The notes beneath the pieces were generated by a model, which saw nothing but the letters and a program-made list of their open reading frames with translations, did not search any database and was not told the DNA's origin. From the NCBI GenBank assembly GCA_022839625.1, contig JALHJL010000071.1, positions 1 through 16,080 of the forward strand: DNA of 16,080 nucleotides, in the 5' to 3' direction. The DNA comes from Phycisphaerales bacterium. Its GTDB lineage: Bacteria; Planctomycetota; Phycisphaerae; UBA1845; Fen-1342. Shown piece by piece: positions 6,476-15,288 of this stretch; position 1 is the stretch's first letter; each line of letters opens with the position of its first letter. The position numbers and the translations under genes are program-made.

Positions 6476-7069
6476 ATGAAAACCGTCACCAAGCTGTTCC
6501 TCAAAGGGCTGGCCGCCGTTCTGCCGATCACCGTGACGATCTACGTGCTGTACTGGCTGGGCGGCACGGCGGAGCTGCTCCTCGGGCACGGATTGAAGCT
6601 GCTCATCCCGGACAACCTGTACTGGCCGGGAATGGGTGTGGTAGCTGGACTGGTCCTGGTGTTCCTGATGGGGGTATTGATGAACGCCTGGCTGTTTCGA
6701 AAAGTCTTCCGTTGGGGGGAACGGCTTCTGGAGCGAATTCCCCTGGTCAAGGCGCTGTATGGGTCCGTGCGCGACCTGATGGGCTTCTTCTCAGGCTCCG
6801 ACCAGAAAGCGATGCGCAAGGCCGTCGTGGTGGCTGTCGGCAGCACCCCGCTGCGCCTCATCGGGTTCATCACGCGCGAGGACTTTGGCGGCCTGCCGGC
6901 CGGGATCGGCGGCGACGATACCGTGGCGGTCTACTTGCCAATGAGCTACCAGATCGGGGGGTTCACGATGATGGTCCCACGCTCGGCCGTCCAACCCATC
7001 GACATGTCCATCGAGCAGGCCGTGCGGTTCGCCGTCACGGCGGGCATGGGCGAAATAAACGCCGGATAG
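6476..7069 (+). CDS. DUF502 family inner-membrane protein
   Basis: The 197-residue protein has the DUF502 layout. A first membrane segment at about residues 10-30 (AAVLPITVTIYVLYWLGG) and a second at 53-72 (GVVAGLVLVFLMGVLMNA) are followed by a soluble domain starting at the hallmark RIPLVKALYGSVRDL (87-101) and containing VYLPMSYQIGG. The family is widespread, and its biochemical role is not established. The start is the ATG at 6476, preceded by GGAGAGGAG at 8 nt spacing, a strong ribosome site that rules out the earlier in-frame start at 6398. The gene stands alone and converges with the unknown gene ending at 7077, 7 nt away. Confidence 0.93.
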   Translation: MKTVTKLFLKGLAAVLPITVTIYVLYWLGGTAELLLGHGLKLLIPDNLYWPGMGVVAGLVLVFLMGVLMNAWLFRKVFRWGERLLERIPLVKALYGSVRDLMGFFSGSDQKAMRKAVVVAVGSTPLRLIGFITREDFGGLPAGIGGDDTVAVYLPMSYQIGGFTMMVPRSAVQPIDMSIEQAVRFAVTAGMGEINAG

Positions 7070-7076
7070 CCGAGCA

Positions 7077-8165
7077 TCATCGCGGGCCTTCACCCTCGGC
7101 CCGCTTGCTGTCGATCGTCCCCATTTCGGCGTGAATCCGCCTCAGCCCCAGGCGGATGCTTTCCAGGAAGCGATCGATCCGTTTTCGCGCCGTTCGCGAC
7201 GGAATGCTCCACTGCGCCAGTAAGTCGGCCAGTTCGAGGACGAACCCGGCGAGCCATTCCGTATCGTGCGCCCGTACTTCCTGGAGCGTTCGCAGGTAAG
7301 CCGCCTCGGCGCTGCGGAACTCCGCGCTGCCCTCCGGGACCGCGCACACGACCCGATGAAACTCGTGCACGGCGGCAGCGATCCGCTGGATCTCGCCGCC
7401 AACCACGCGCTCACGCTCGACCAGCTTGCGGGCCATCAAACTGTCTTCGTGCTCGCCACCGGCCTGGACGATTTCAGCGCGAATTTCGTCGAGTCGAGCG
7501 TCATCGATCAGATGCGGGTAGGTTACGTGGATCGCCGAGAGCCGGCGAAGCAACGCCGCCGCCGTCGGCTCATCGCCCTGCCGCGACGCCGCGACGGCCT
7601 GCTGCACGAGCGCCGCGATCTGGGTCCTGAATTGCTCCAGGCGCGTCCGCAGTTTCGCGAGTTGTTGCGCGTAGCGCTGCAGCGCAGCGGCGGGAATGAC
7701 TTCGCGGCTGTCCGCCTGGAGAGTCCGCATTTGCTCATACACAGCGCGGGCTTCCCCCTCATCGCCGCGCGCCAACAATCCCCGGAGGGTCTCAACCAGG
7801 CGGTCAAAGGCCAACTGAGCCGGAGCCGGCGGCGCAGGCGGAGCCGGCGGCGGCACCGACCGCGTCTCGGGGCGGGGCGCTCGGCTGACAGGGAAGGTGG
7901 TTGGCCCGCCGACGTAGTCCCTCCGTCGCACCGTAGGTCGGGACTGCCGGTTCGCAGAGTCTGCGCTTTGCTGGTCGCGCTCGATTTCAGCCCGGCGGGC
8001 GACGACCTCGGCGCGGATGAGACTCTCCAGGGTCGCATCGGCGCGCACTTCCCGGTCGTGCAGCGCCCGCGCGCCAACCCGCTCGAGCGAAGCGAGATCC
8101 CGCGTCTCGCGCAGAATCACCGACCGCCAATGCTGGAAGATGGCCTCGCGTTCTTTCGCATTCAT
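7077..8165 (-). CDS. Unknown alpha-helical protein with Pro-rich linker (362 aa)
   Basis: I do not recognise this protein. The start is the ATG at 8165 (MNAKEREAIFQHW); the frame runs 45 nt further up but the extra residues look like random Arg/Ser codons. Residues 1-65 are charged and helical, 70-116 form a Pro/Arg-rich disordered linker with a PPPAPPAPPAPA run at 105-116, and 118-362 are almost entirely long helices rich in Arg, Glu and Leu, likely coiled coils. There is no signal peptide, no membrane segment and no catalytic motif. Segments such as LLARGDEGEARAVYEQM resemble TPR-like helical hairpins, but not enough to call. It lies downstream of the 101-residue unknown gene on the same strand with 68 nt between them, so the two may share a transcript. 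Confidence 0.75.
   Translation of the reverse strand: MNAKEREAIFQHWRSVILRETRDLASLERVGARALHDREVRADATLESLIRAEVVARRAEIERDQQSADSANRQSRPTVRRRDYVGGPTTFPVSRAPRPETRSVPPPAPPAPPAPAQLAFDRLVETLRGLLARGDEGEARAVYEQMRTLQADSREVIPAAALQRYAQQLAKLRTRLEQFRTQIAALVQQAVAASRQGDEPTAAALLRRLSAIHVTYPHLIDDARLDEIRAEIVQAGGEHEDSLMARKLVERERVVGGEIQRIAAAVHEFHRVVCAVPEGSAEFRSAEAAYLRTLQEVRAHDTEWLAGFVLELADLLAQWSIPSRTARKRIDRFLESIRLGLRRIHAEMGTIDSKRAEGEGPR
7082..7104 (+). terminator. Possible terminator between convergent genes
   Basis: GCGGGCC (7082-7088) and GGCCCGC (7098-7104) form a perfect 7-bp stem with a 9-nt loop, 12 nt after the DUF502 stop codon and inside the last codons of the opposing gene. There is no T-run, so the call rests on position and stem strength. 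Confidence 0.35.
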
Positions 8166-8233
8166 GCTTGCTCGGCTCCGCAGCGGTGCAGAACGTAGCG
8201 GCGCGGTCAAGACTCGACCCGCCGATCGCCGGA

Positions 8234-8539
8234 TCAGAACCCGGCGTTGCAGCCCAGACGCGCGGCCAACGAACGGGCCTTGACGAGGGGGACCCGCGGA
8301 TTCGCGCGGATCTTGGTGACCAGCAACGGCTCGCGGCCGACGAGGTTCAGTCCCAGCAAACCGGCCGCCGGCACGCGCAGCAGTTGTCCGTTCCAGTTAC
8401 AGACGTACGCCCCCGGCGCGCCCAGCGTGTCGAGCGGTACCGTGGCCCCGGTCCGCGTGCGCGTCCGTGCCGGTCTGGCTGAAGTGGCGACCGTCACTCC
8501 TCTCGTCGCGTGTTTCTCACTTACAGACTTCTTGCCCAT
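8234..8539 (-). CDS. Small conserved-looking unknown protein starting MGKK (101 aa)
   Basis: The N-terminal 35 residues are basic and Thr/Arg-rich (MGKKSVSEKHATRG, then RTRTRTGATV) and probably disordered. Residues 40-101 look like a compact domain: GAYVCNWNGQLLRVPAAG, then EPLLVTKIRANPRVPLVKAR, ending AARLGCNAGF. I believe I have seen similar short proteins in planctomycetes, with a CNW-x-G-x-LLRVP and PLLVTKI pattern, but I cannot name a function. The ATG at 8539 has a GGAG 7 nt upstream. The gene is preceded by copy B of the upstream element that also precedes the RRM gene, and both proteins start MGKK, suggesting shared control. Confidence 0.75.
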   Translation of the reverse strand: MGKKSVSEKHATRGVTVATSARPARTRTRTGATVPLDTLGAPGAYVCNWNGQLLRVPAAGLLGLNLVGREPLLVTKIRANPRVPLVKARSLAARLGCNAGF

Positions 8540-8580
8540 CGCAGATCTCCGTGGGGTGGCCTGTGTGACCCATTGTTCGT

Positions 8581-8746
8581 CTTTCCGGGTCGCGTGTGAA
8601 AGCGGCCGACATTCCGGTCGAGTAGGCAGGTGGGCAAGCTAGGAGGCGCGGGACAAGTGCAGTGTCGCGTACGACCCGGTTAGCAAACCAACCACTACCA
8701 TGATAGCCGACCGCGTTGGCGGGCGGTAGGGCGCCCGCGCGTATTC
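8581..8746 (-). promoter_or_regulatory. Shared upstream element, copy B (candidate promoter plus structured leader)
   Basis: This is the second copy of the 1591-1757 element, again on the minus strand and again just upstream of a gene whose protein starts MGKK (8539). It contains the same 30-nt block at 8665-8694, a TATCAT at 8705-8700 in place of TATGAT, and the terminal hairpin with arms CTTTC/GAAAG (8581-8585, 8598-8602). Between the hairpin and the start codon the two copies diverge. The element also lies between divergent genes here, 160 nt before aspS. Confidence 0.6.
8639..8695 (-). CDS. Possible upstream mini-ORF, copy B (18 aa)
   Basis: This is the counterpart of the mini-ORF at 1650-1706. 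The aligned start codon is GTG here (an ATG lies two codons further up, at 8701), and the stop codon TAG is at the same aligned position. The peptide VVGLLTGSYATLHLSRAS is hydrophobic at its start. The evidence for translation is only the conserved frame and stop. Confidence 0.25.
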   Translation of the reverse strand: MVGLLTGSYATLHLSRAS

Positions 8747-8810
8747 TCCGGAAAGAGCGGGCAAACAGCCCGCGTGCCGGGTCCGCGCCGACAGCGACGC
8801 GCCCCACGCG

Positions 8811-8827
8811 CAGGCGGTACCCGCCTG
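8811..8827. other. Perfect hairpin upstream of aspS
   Basis: CAGGCGG (8811-8817) and CCGCCTG (8821-8827) form a 7-bp stem with a TAC loop, 16 nt before the putative aspS -35 box. It could be an operator or part of a terminator; nothing in the sequence decides. Confidence 0.4.
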
Positions 8828-8842
8828 TTTCGTCGGGCACCT

Positions 8843-8872
8843 TTGACGCCCGCTGGACAGCGCGGCTAGCAT
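8843..8872 (+). promoter_or_regulatory. Likely aspS promoter
   Basis: TTGACG (8843-8848), an 18-bp spacer and TAGCAT (8867-8872) fit a housekeeping sigma promoter, putting the transcript start near 8880, about 30 nt before the GTG start codon. Confidence 0.5.
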
Positions 8873-8908
8873 GCGGCATCAGTAAGACCCGAGAACTGGG
8901 AGAAGATC

Positions 8909-10702
<1,794 letters not shown>

Positions 10703-10703
10703 G

Positions 10704-10749
10704 ACCGCCCTGGAATCTGTGCCCAGACTCCCCTCCCACGCGGGGCGGT
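10704..10749 (+). terminator. Possible aspS terminator
   Basis: ACCGCCC (10704-10710) and GGGCGGT (10743-10749) are complementary over 7 bp, starting 2 nt after the aspS stop codon. The loop is long (32 nt) and there is no clear T-run, so it is a weak candidate. Confidence 0.3.
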
Positions 10750-10897
10750 TGACAATAATCCGACTGCGCGCCAGCCGGCATACTTCACGAGTAGTCCGCG
10801 AATCTGCGGCCCGGCTCGCGGACCGCGGCGCGGTGGCGCAGGCCGCGACTGGCCCGCACCAGGCGTGTCGCGCGGGCCATTGCGGTGGCCCCGGGGG

Positions 10898-10903
10898 TAT
10901 AAT
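10898..10903 (+). promoter_or_regulatory. Consensus -10 box immediately before the ECF sigma gene
   Basis: TATAAT at 10898-10903 ends 10 nt before the ATG at 10914. If used, transcription would start around 10910 and the mRNA would be nearly leaderless, which agrees with the lack of a Shine-Dalgarno. No good -35 box is found at the expected distance. Confidence 0.45.
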
Positions 10904-10913
10904 TGAATGGACA

Positions 10914-11531
10914 ATGACCCCCGCGGCGGACAGCGGTGAGACCCACAGCGCGCCAGCGCCGGGGACGCTGCGCGACTGGCTCCCGCTGGTCTACGAGAAG
11001 GCGTGCGAGCGCGCCCACCGCCTGCTGGCCAAGTGGTCGGGCATCCATCGGCCGGGCACGGCCTCGCTCGTTCACCAGGCCTACTTCAAGCTCTCCGAGT
11101 GCGGGGTCGAGCGGTGCGAGTCACGCGCCCACGCCCTGGCGCTGCTCGTTCAAAAGATGCGCCAACAGCTTTGCGACCTGGCACGCCGGATCGACGCCCA
11201 GAAACGCGGCGGACGGGGCCACGACGGCGCCTCCAGGCCCGTGCTCCAGCGGCAGCTTCTGTCCGACGAGCTGGCGGCGCAGCGCGGCTGGACCCCGGCG
11301 GATTTCCTGGCTTTGGATGAAGCACTCGTCCGGCTTCAGGAAATTGCGCCGCGGCACGCGCGGGTTGTCGAGCTGATCTTCCTTCTGGGGTTGAACTTCC
11401 AGGAGGCCGCTCAGGAACTCGGCATCTCGCGCGCCAGCGTCCATAACGACTGGCGGCTGGCCAAGGCGTGGCTTTACAACGAGCTGGAAGGGGCCGCCCC
11501 GCCCGGCGATGCGGCAGCGGTGAAACCGTGA
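10914..11531 (+). CDS. ECF-type RNA polymerase sigma factor (PF07638-like)
   Basis: The 205-residue protein matches the layout of the Sigma70_ECF (PF07638) / TIGR02999 group, common in planctomycetes and usually paired with a kinase. Region 2 is at about residues 18-100 (LPLVYEKACERAHRLL, SLVHQAYFKL, then LLVQKMRQQLCDLAR). Region 4, with its helix-turn-helix, is at about 133-190 (LVRLQEIAPRHARVVEL, FQEAAQELGISRASVHNDWR). The sigma binds core polymerase and directs it to its own promoters; no anti-sigma gene is adjacent. The ATG at 10914 is the first reasonable start after the TATAAT box; the frame is open further upstream but only through non-coding-looking sequence. The stop codon overlaps the kinase start (GTGA), so the two are translationally coupled and the kinase probably controls this sigma. 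Confidence 0.92.
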   Translation: MTPAADSGETHSAPAPGTLRDWLPLVYEKACERAHRLLAKWSGIHRPGTASLVHQAYFKLSECGVERCESRAHALALLVQKMRQQLCDLARRIDAQKRGGRGHDGASRPVLQRQLLSDELAAQRGWTPADFLALDEALVRLQEIAPRHARVVELIFLLGLNFQEAAQELGISRASVHNDWRLAKAWLYNELEGAAPPGDAAAVKP

Positions 11532-13219
11532 ACGCACAGGACTTCAGGACTATCGAGCGCGTCTTTCACGCCGCTCTGAAGCTGGCACCCGACCAGCGTG
11601 CGGCGTTTGTAGCGTCCGAGCTGGCCGAGCAGTCGGCCCTGCAATCCGAAGTGCTGACGCTGCTGGCGGCGGCCGAGCGGGGCACCGCGTTCCTCGAGAC
11701 ATCGCTCCTGGCCGGGCCGAGTTACGCGCCGCCGACCGATTCTCTCGTGGGGCGCGAAATCGGGCCGTACCGGCTCCTGCGCGTGCTCGGCCGCGGGGGC
11801 ATGGGGACCGTCTACGAGGCGGAGCAGAAGTGGCCCCATCGCCGCGTCGCCCTGAAGGTGATTCATGGTGCCGTGGGGGACGGCGCCCCCCACTGGCCCG
11901 GCCACGAGCCGCAGGTTCTGGGGCGGCTCAACCATCCCTTCGTGGCAAGCATCTACGACGCCGATCAGACCGAGGACGGGCTTTCCTACTTCGTCATGGA
12001 GCTGATCGACGGCGAGCGGCTGGATGAGTACGTCGAGAAGCACAACCCGTCGCGCCGGGAGCGCCTGCGGTTGTTCTGCAAGATCTGTGAGGCGATCCAG
12101 CACGCGCACATGAAGTCGGTCGTCCACCTGGACCTGAAGCCCTCGAACATCCTCGTTCTGCCTCCGAAGGAGCCCGCCGGCCAGGAACTGCAAGTCAAAG
12201 TCGTAGACTTCGGCGTCGCCGCCATCACCGGCAGCGACACCACCCACACGTCCCGCTTCGGGAGCACCGGCGGAATGCTCGGCACGTTAGCCTACATGAG
12301 CCCGGAGCAGCGGCGCGGGGAGCGCGACGCCTGCGACGTGCGCAGCGACGTCTACTCGCTGGGCGTCGTCCTGTTCCGACTGATGACCAATTCGTTGCCG
12401 TACCCGGTCGAGAATGTCCCGCCCCACGAAGCGTGGCGGATTCTCGCCGAGGAACCGCCCCGACGCCCGCGTGCCCTCGATTCGAGTCTGTCGCGCGACC
12501 TGGAGACGATCATCCGCACAGCCACCGCGGAGGAGCCGGGACGGCGTTACCAGAGCGTGGCGGAGTTGGCGGGCGATGTCCGGCTGTTCCTGACCGATCG
12601 GCCGATTACCGCCCGTCGGCCGAGCAAGCTGTATGAGTGGTCCAAGTTTGCCCAGCGGAACAAGGGGCTGGTCGGGGTCGTATTGACCGTCCTGCTCGGG
12701 CTGACCACTACCACGATCGGGATATACGCCGGCCTGGTGCGTGCACGCCAGGCAGAGGAGCACGAGCGAATTCAGGCGGATGCCAACCGGCAGCTCACCG
12801 AGTTCATCCTTGGCGAGGACGCTGGCCCCGTGCTCCGGCGCAGCCGCCTCGAGGTCCTGCGCACCGCGGCGGCGGAGCTCTTGGCGCAGGGCCGCATCGA
12901 GGAGGCCGAGGCCGAGTACAGCCGGCTGGTGGCCATCTCGAGAGTGATCCTGCCACCCCAGAACTGGTATGTGGCACAACTCCAGGGTGAGCACGGCGAG
13001 TGCCTGATGAAGCTGGGTCGGTACACCAAGGCCGAGCTTCCCCTGCTGGCGAGCTTCGAGGGGCTTCAGGCTTCCTATGGCGACGACCATCGCCGGACCA
13101 TCGACGCAATTCGCCGGCTGATACGGCTGTACGAAACATGGGGTAAACCCGCACAGGCCGCCGAATGGACGACGTATCTGCTCACCGTCACGTCCAACGC
13201 GGGCCAGCCTGTTCCGTAG
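11528..13219 (+). CDS. Membrane-anchored Ser/Thr protein kinase (Hanks type)
   Basis: The 563-residue protein begins with a helical N-terminal region (1-70) common in planctomycete kinases paired with ECF sigmas. The kinase domain covers about residues 80-355: glycine loop GRGGMGTVYEA at 88-98, catalytic Lys110 in VALKVI, Glu127, the catalytic loop HLDLKPSN at 200-207, DFG at 227-229 and SPEQ at 258-261. The Arg of the usual HRD is Leu201, so this is a non-RD kinase, although Asp202 and Lys204 are kept. One transmembrane helix follows at about 380-403, then a helical 150-residue C-terminal region that looks like a shortened TPR sensor. The start GTG at 11528 overlaps the sigma stop codon by 4 nt (GTGA). 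Autophosphorylation and sigma control are family inferences. The C-terminal region is shorter than in many relatives. Confidence 0.93.
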   Translation: MNAQDFRTIERVFHAALKLAPDQRAAFVASELAEQSALQSEVLTLLAAAERGTAFLETSLLAGPSYAPPTDSLVGREIGPYRLLRVLGRGGMGTVYEAEQKWPHRRVALKVIHGAVGDGAPHWPGHEPQVLGRLNHPFVASIYDADQTEDGLSYFVMELIDGERLDEYVEKHNPSRRERLRLFCKICEAIQHAHMKSVVHLDLKPSNILVLPPKEPAGQELQVKVVDFGVAAITGSDTTHTSRFGSTGGMLGTLAYMSPEQRRGERDACDVRSDVYSLGVVLFRLMTNSLPYPVENVPPHEAWRILAEEPPRRPRALDSSLSRDLETIIRTATAEEPGRRYQSVAELAGDVRLFLTDRPITARRPSKLYEWSKFAQRNKGLVGVVLTVLLGLTTTTIGIYAGLVRARQAEEHERIQADANRQLTEFILGEDAGPVLRRSRLEVLRTAAAELLAQGRIEEAEAEYSRLVAISRVILPPQNWYVAQLQGEHGECLMKLGRYTKAELPLLASFEGLQASYGDDHRRTIDAIRRLIRLYETWGKPAQAAEWTTYLLTVTSNAGQPVP

Positions 13220-13377
13220 ACCGGGCGCGCAAGCGCTGGCCCCTTTCGGAAGCGGCGCGACCCCAGCGTTGCTGACTCACGATGAGCCCGAGTGGAACCG
13301 AGGGGCCCGTCGCGCGAGGTGTTCTGGCCGGATCGGGAAAACGGAGCGGCAACAGCTCGGATGCGGAGCGCCGCGCG

Positions 13378-13406
13378 TTGACACCCACAGCAGCCCCGTG
13401 TATAGT
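13378..13406 (+). promoter_or_regulatory. Near-consensus housekeeping promoter
   Basis: TTGACA (13378-13383), exactly 17 bp of spacer, and TATAGT (13401-13406). This is the best sigma-70 promoter in the window. The predicted start near 13413 lies within the upstream extension of the DksA-like frame, so it excludes any start codon before it and supports GTG at 13497, leaving an 84-nt leader. Confidence 0.8.
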
Positions 13407-13496
13407 TATAAGGCTTGGGTGGCAGCGTGCCGATCCCATTGTGCCATAAGGACTTACAGTCTGGCACCGCTCGGTCAACGCGTTGGAAATGCTGTC

Positions 13497-14198
13497 GTGC
13501 CAAAGAAAAGCCCCCCAAAAATCGCGCGAAATTCCAAGCCAAGCAAACGAGCGGCACCGCTGCGTGGCGCGCGTCGGGGCGGAGAGGGAACCTCTGCCAA
13601 ACCCAAGAAATCCGCGCGTCCGGCGCCCGCCTCCAAGGTCCGGCGGAGCAGCAAGACGGAACGCCCCTCCGTTCAGGCCGGCAAGGTAACCAAGCGAACC
13701 AAGGCGGCCGGCGTGCGCGAGTCGTCGCCGCGCCGGACCCTTGCCCCGTCCCGCGCGCGGAGCGACAAGCTGCCCATTACCGCAGAGCCCGAGGTTCGGG
13801 CGGAGACGTTCCTGACTGCGGACGAGGTCGAGCAGTTTCGCCACATGCTCTTGGAGAAGCGGGCTGAAATCCTCGGGGACATGTCGACTCTGCACAACGA
13901 GGCCATGAACAAGGACCGCCGGGACGCCGCCGGCGATCTGTCCAGCATGCCCATTCACATGGCTGACCTCGGCACGGACAACTACGAGCTCGAGTTCACG
14001 CTGGGCTTGATCGAAGGCGAACGCGCCATCTTGCGCGAGATCGACGAAGCCCTCGAACGCATCCGGCAGAAGACCTACGGCGTGTGCCTGGCGACGGGCA
14101 AACCGATCGGCAAGGCCCGCCTCAAGGCGAAGCCGTGGGCGAAGTACTGCTACGAATACACCCTGGCCCAGGAACAGGGCCAGGGGCGCAGGTTCTAG
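13497..14198 (+). CDS. DksA/TraR-like protein with long basic N-terminal tail
   Basis: The C-terminal 130 residues (about 105-233) have the DksA/TraR shape: two long helices (FLTADEVEQFRHMLLEKRAE, then LIEGERAILREIDEALERI) forming the coiled-coil arm that enters the RNA polymerase secondary channel, then the zinc-finger-like segment at 193-221. Only two of the four cysteines remain: C197 and C218 are present, but the partners are Thr200 and Tyr221, so metal binding is probably lost, as I recall for several planctomycete members. Residues 1-103 are a Lys/Arg/Ser/Pro-rich disordered tail, unusual for DksA and histone-tail-like. The start is GTG at 13497, the first good one downstream of the promoter at 13378-13406; an ATG-less frame extends back to 13269 but runs across that promoter. 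The lspA start follows 4 nt after the stop codon, so the two form an operon. Confidence 0.85.
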   Translation: MPKKSPPKIARNSKPSKRAAPLRGARRGGEGTSAKPKKSARPAPASKVRRSSKTERPSVQAGKVTKRTKAAGVRESSPRRTLAPSRARSDKLPITAEPEVRAETFLTADEVEQFRHMLLEKRAEILGDMSTLHNEAMNKDRRDAAGDLSSMPIHMADLGTDNYELEFTLGLIEGERAILREIDEALERIRQKTYGVCLATGKPIGKARLKAKPWAKYCYEYTLAQEQGQGRRF

Positions 14199-14202
14199 CG
14201 CC

Positions 14203-15012
14203 TTGTCCTCCCCGGCCACTCAACCTCCAGCGGCAACACCGCCCACGCGGGAAACCACGGTCGGACGCAGTGCGGATGTCTACTCCCCGGGCGCATGCCG
14301 TACCGCGCTGTATCATTGGCCCGCCCACCTGCGCCTGTGGGCGGTCCTGCTGGTGGGTTTGGGTGTTGACCTTTGGTCCAAGGAGTGGGCGTTTCACACG
14401 CTGCGCCAGGGCGGCCACCGCGAGCTGATCCCCAACGTGCTGGAGTTCCACACGACACTCAACCCCGGAGCCCTGTTCGGCCTGGGAGCCGGGAAGACCG
14501 AAGTCTTCCTCATCGCATCCGTGCTCGCGCTCATCCTCGTGGTCTGGATGTTCGCACACAGTCCGGCCCATCGCTGGGCAACGCACCTCGCACTGGGGGC
14601 GATCCTCGCCGGTGCGCTGGGCAACATGTACGATCGCGCCTTCGTGGGGCTCGTCGCCGCCGTGCACGATGCTCCCGGCGGCCGGGTCTTGAGACATTAC
14701 GTTCGAGACGACAACTCTGGGGGCGACGTGGTGCTGCTGCGCGAGTATCCACCCACCGCGGACCAGGTTCCGCGCACGGTTACGCGCAGTGCGGCGGACG
14801 CGCTTGGCCGCCCGGTCGGCTACGTGCGCGACTTCATCAAGATTCCAACCCGCTGGCTTGGCGGCCGCGACCTGTGGCCCTGGGTGTTCAACGTGGCGGA
14901 CGTGCTGCTGGTTGTGGGCGTGGCAGTATTGGCGCTGCGCCTGCTGTGGGAGCGCAAGGCGCACACGGTTCCGGACAAACCTGAGCTTGACGTACCGCCG
15001 GGGGAGCCCTAA
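14203..15012 (+). CDS. lspA: Lipoprotein signal peptidase (signal peptidase II) with insertion
   Basis: LspA is an inner-membrane aspartic peptidase that removes the signal peptide from diacylglyceryl-modified prolipoproteins. The family motifs are present: a first membrane segment at 45-60 ending DLWSKEWA, the N-P-G-A-LFGLG stretch at 88-95, GNMYDR at 140-145 with catalytic Asp144, and FNVADV at 229-234 with catalytic Asp233. The two catalytic residues are 89 apart, against about 20 in E. coli, because some 60 residues (about 146-205) are inserted before the family's GYVRDF motif. The N-terminal 38 residues are a Pro/Thr-rich tail before the first helix. The start is TTG at 14203, 4 nt after the DksA-like stop codon; no other in-frame start precedes the first helix. 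At 269 residues it is much longer than the usual 160-170. Confidence 0.93.
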   Translation: MSSPATQPPAATPPTRETTVGRSADVYSPGACRTALYHWPAHLRLWAVLLVGLGVDLWSKEWAFHTLRQGGHRELIPNVLEFHTTLNPGALFGLGAGKTEVFLIASVLALILVVWMFAHSPAHRWATHLALGAILAGALGNMYDRAFVGLVAAVHDAPGGRVLRHYVRDDNSGGDVVLLREYPPTADQVPRTVTRSAADALGRPVGYVRDFIKIPTRWLGGRDLWPWVFNVADVLLVVGVAVLALRLLWERKAHTVPDKPELDVPPGEP

Positions 15013-15015
15013 GGT
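14987..15015 (+). promoter_or_regulatory. Possible tRNA-Pro promoter
   Basis: TTGACG (14987-14992), a 17-bp spacer and TAAGGT (15010-15015) lie across the end of lspA, putting a start about 10 nt before the tRNA. The -10 is poor, so read-through from lspA is also possible. Confidence 0.35.
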
Positions 15016-15030
15016 AAGGGTAGCTGTCGC

Positions 15031-15105
15031 CGGGGCGTGGCGCAGTCTGGCTAGCGCGTCTGCATGGGGTGCAGAAGGTCGCAGGTTCGAGTCCTGTCGC
15101 CCCGA
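15031..15105 (+). tRNA. tRNA-Pro (anticodon GGG)
   Basis: A complete 75-nt cloverleaf. The acceptor stem CGGGGCG (15031-15037) pairs with CGCCCCG (15098-15104) and is followed by discriminator A. The D arm is GCGC..GCGC. The anticodon stem TCTGC / GCAGA encloses the 7-nt loop ATGGGGT with anticodon GGG at 15066-15068. The T arm is GCAGG TTCGAGT CCTGT. The CCA end is not encoded. It reads CCC/CCU proline codons. Confidence 0.97.
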
Positions 15106-15113
15106 GTTTCGTC

Positions 15114-15151
15114 GAGAAATGGCCCTCCGACTGCCGGGGGAGGGCTTTCTC
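15114..15151 (+). terminator. Rho-independent terminator after tRNA-Pro
   Basis: GCCCTCC (15122-15128) pairs with GGAGGGC (15139-15145), followed by TTTCTCTTT. Flanking GAGAAA (15114-15119) and TTTCTC (15146-15151) extend the stem, so it may work in both directions. Confidence 0.8.
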
Positions 15152-15288
15152 TTTGCGTGAACAGGACTTACGAGGGGCGCCGCGTATCAATCCAGAATGC
15201 GGAAGTCGTGGATTTTCCGGGGGGAGGGCACTGGATTTGAAACATTGCCCGGCTGCCGGCGGCATGATACCGTCCACGGTAGTGATCA

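Noticed and set aside
8517..8879. Minus-strand ORF of 120 codons covering the shared element copy B
   Set aside because: It overlaps the start of the 101-residue gene in another frame. Only the small part around the mini-ORF is shared with copy A.
10749..10785. TTGACA at 10749-10754 as the sigma-gene promoter
   Set aside because: No -10 box at a proper spacing; the nearest CATACT lies about 25 bp away. The TATAAT at 10898 is a better candidate.
13233..13275. CGCTGG / CCAGCG inverted repeat after the kinase gene as a terminator
   Set aside because: Only 6 bp with a long loop and no T-run; too weak to call.
13188..14219. Minus-strand ORF of 343 codons opposite the DksA-like gene
   Set aside because: Shadow frame in GC-rich DNA: the plus strand has a clear promoter, family motifs and an operon partner.
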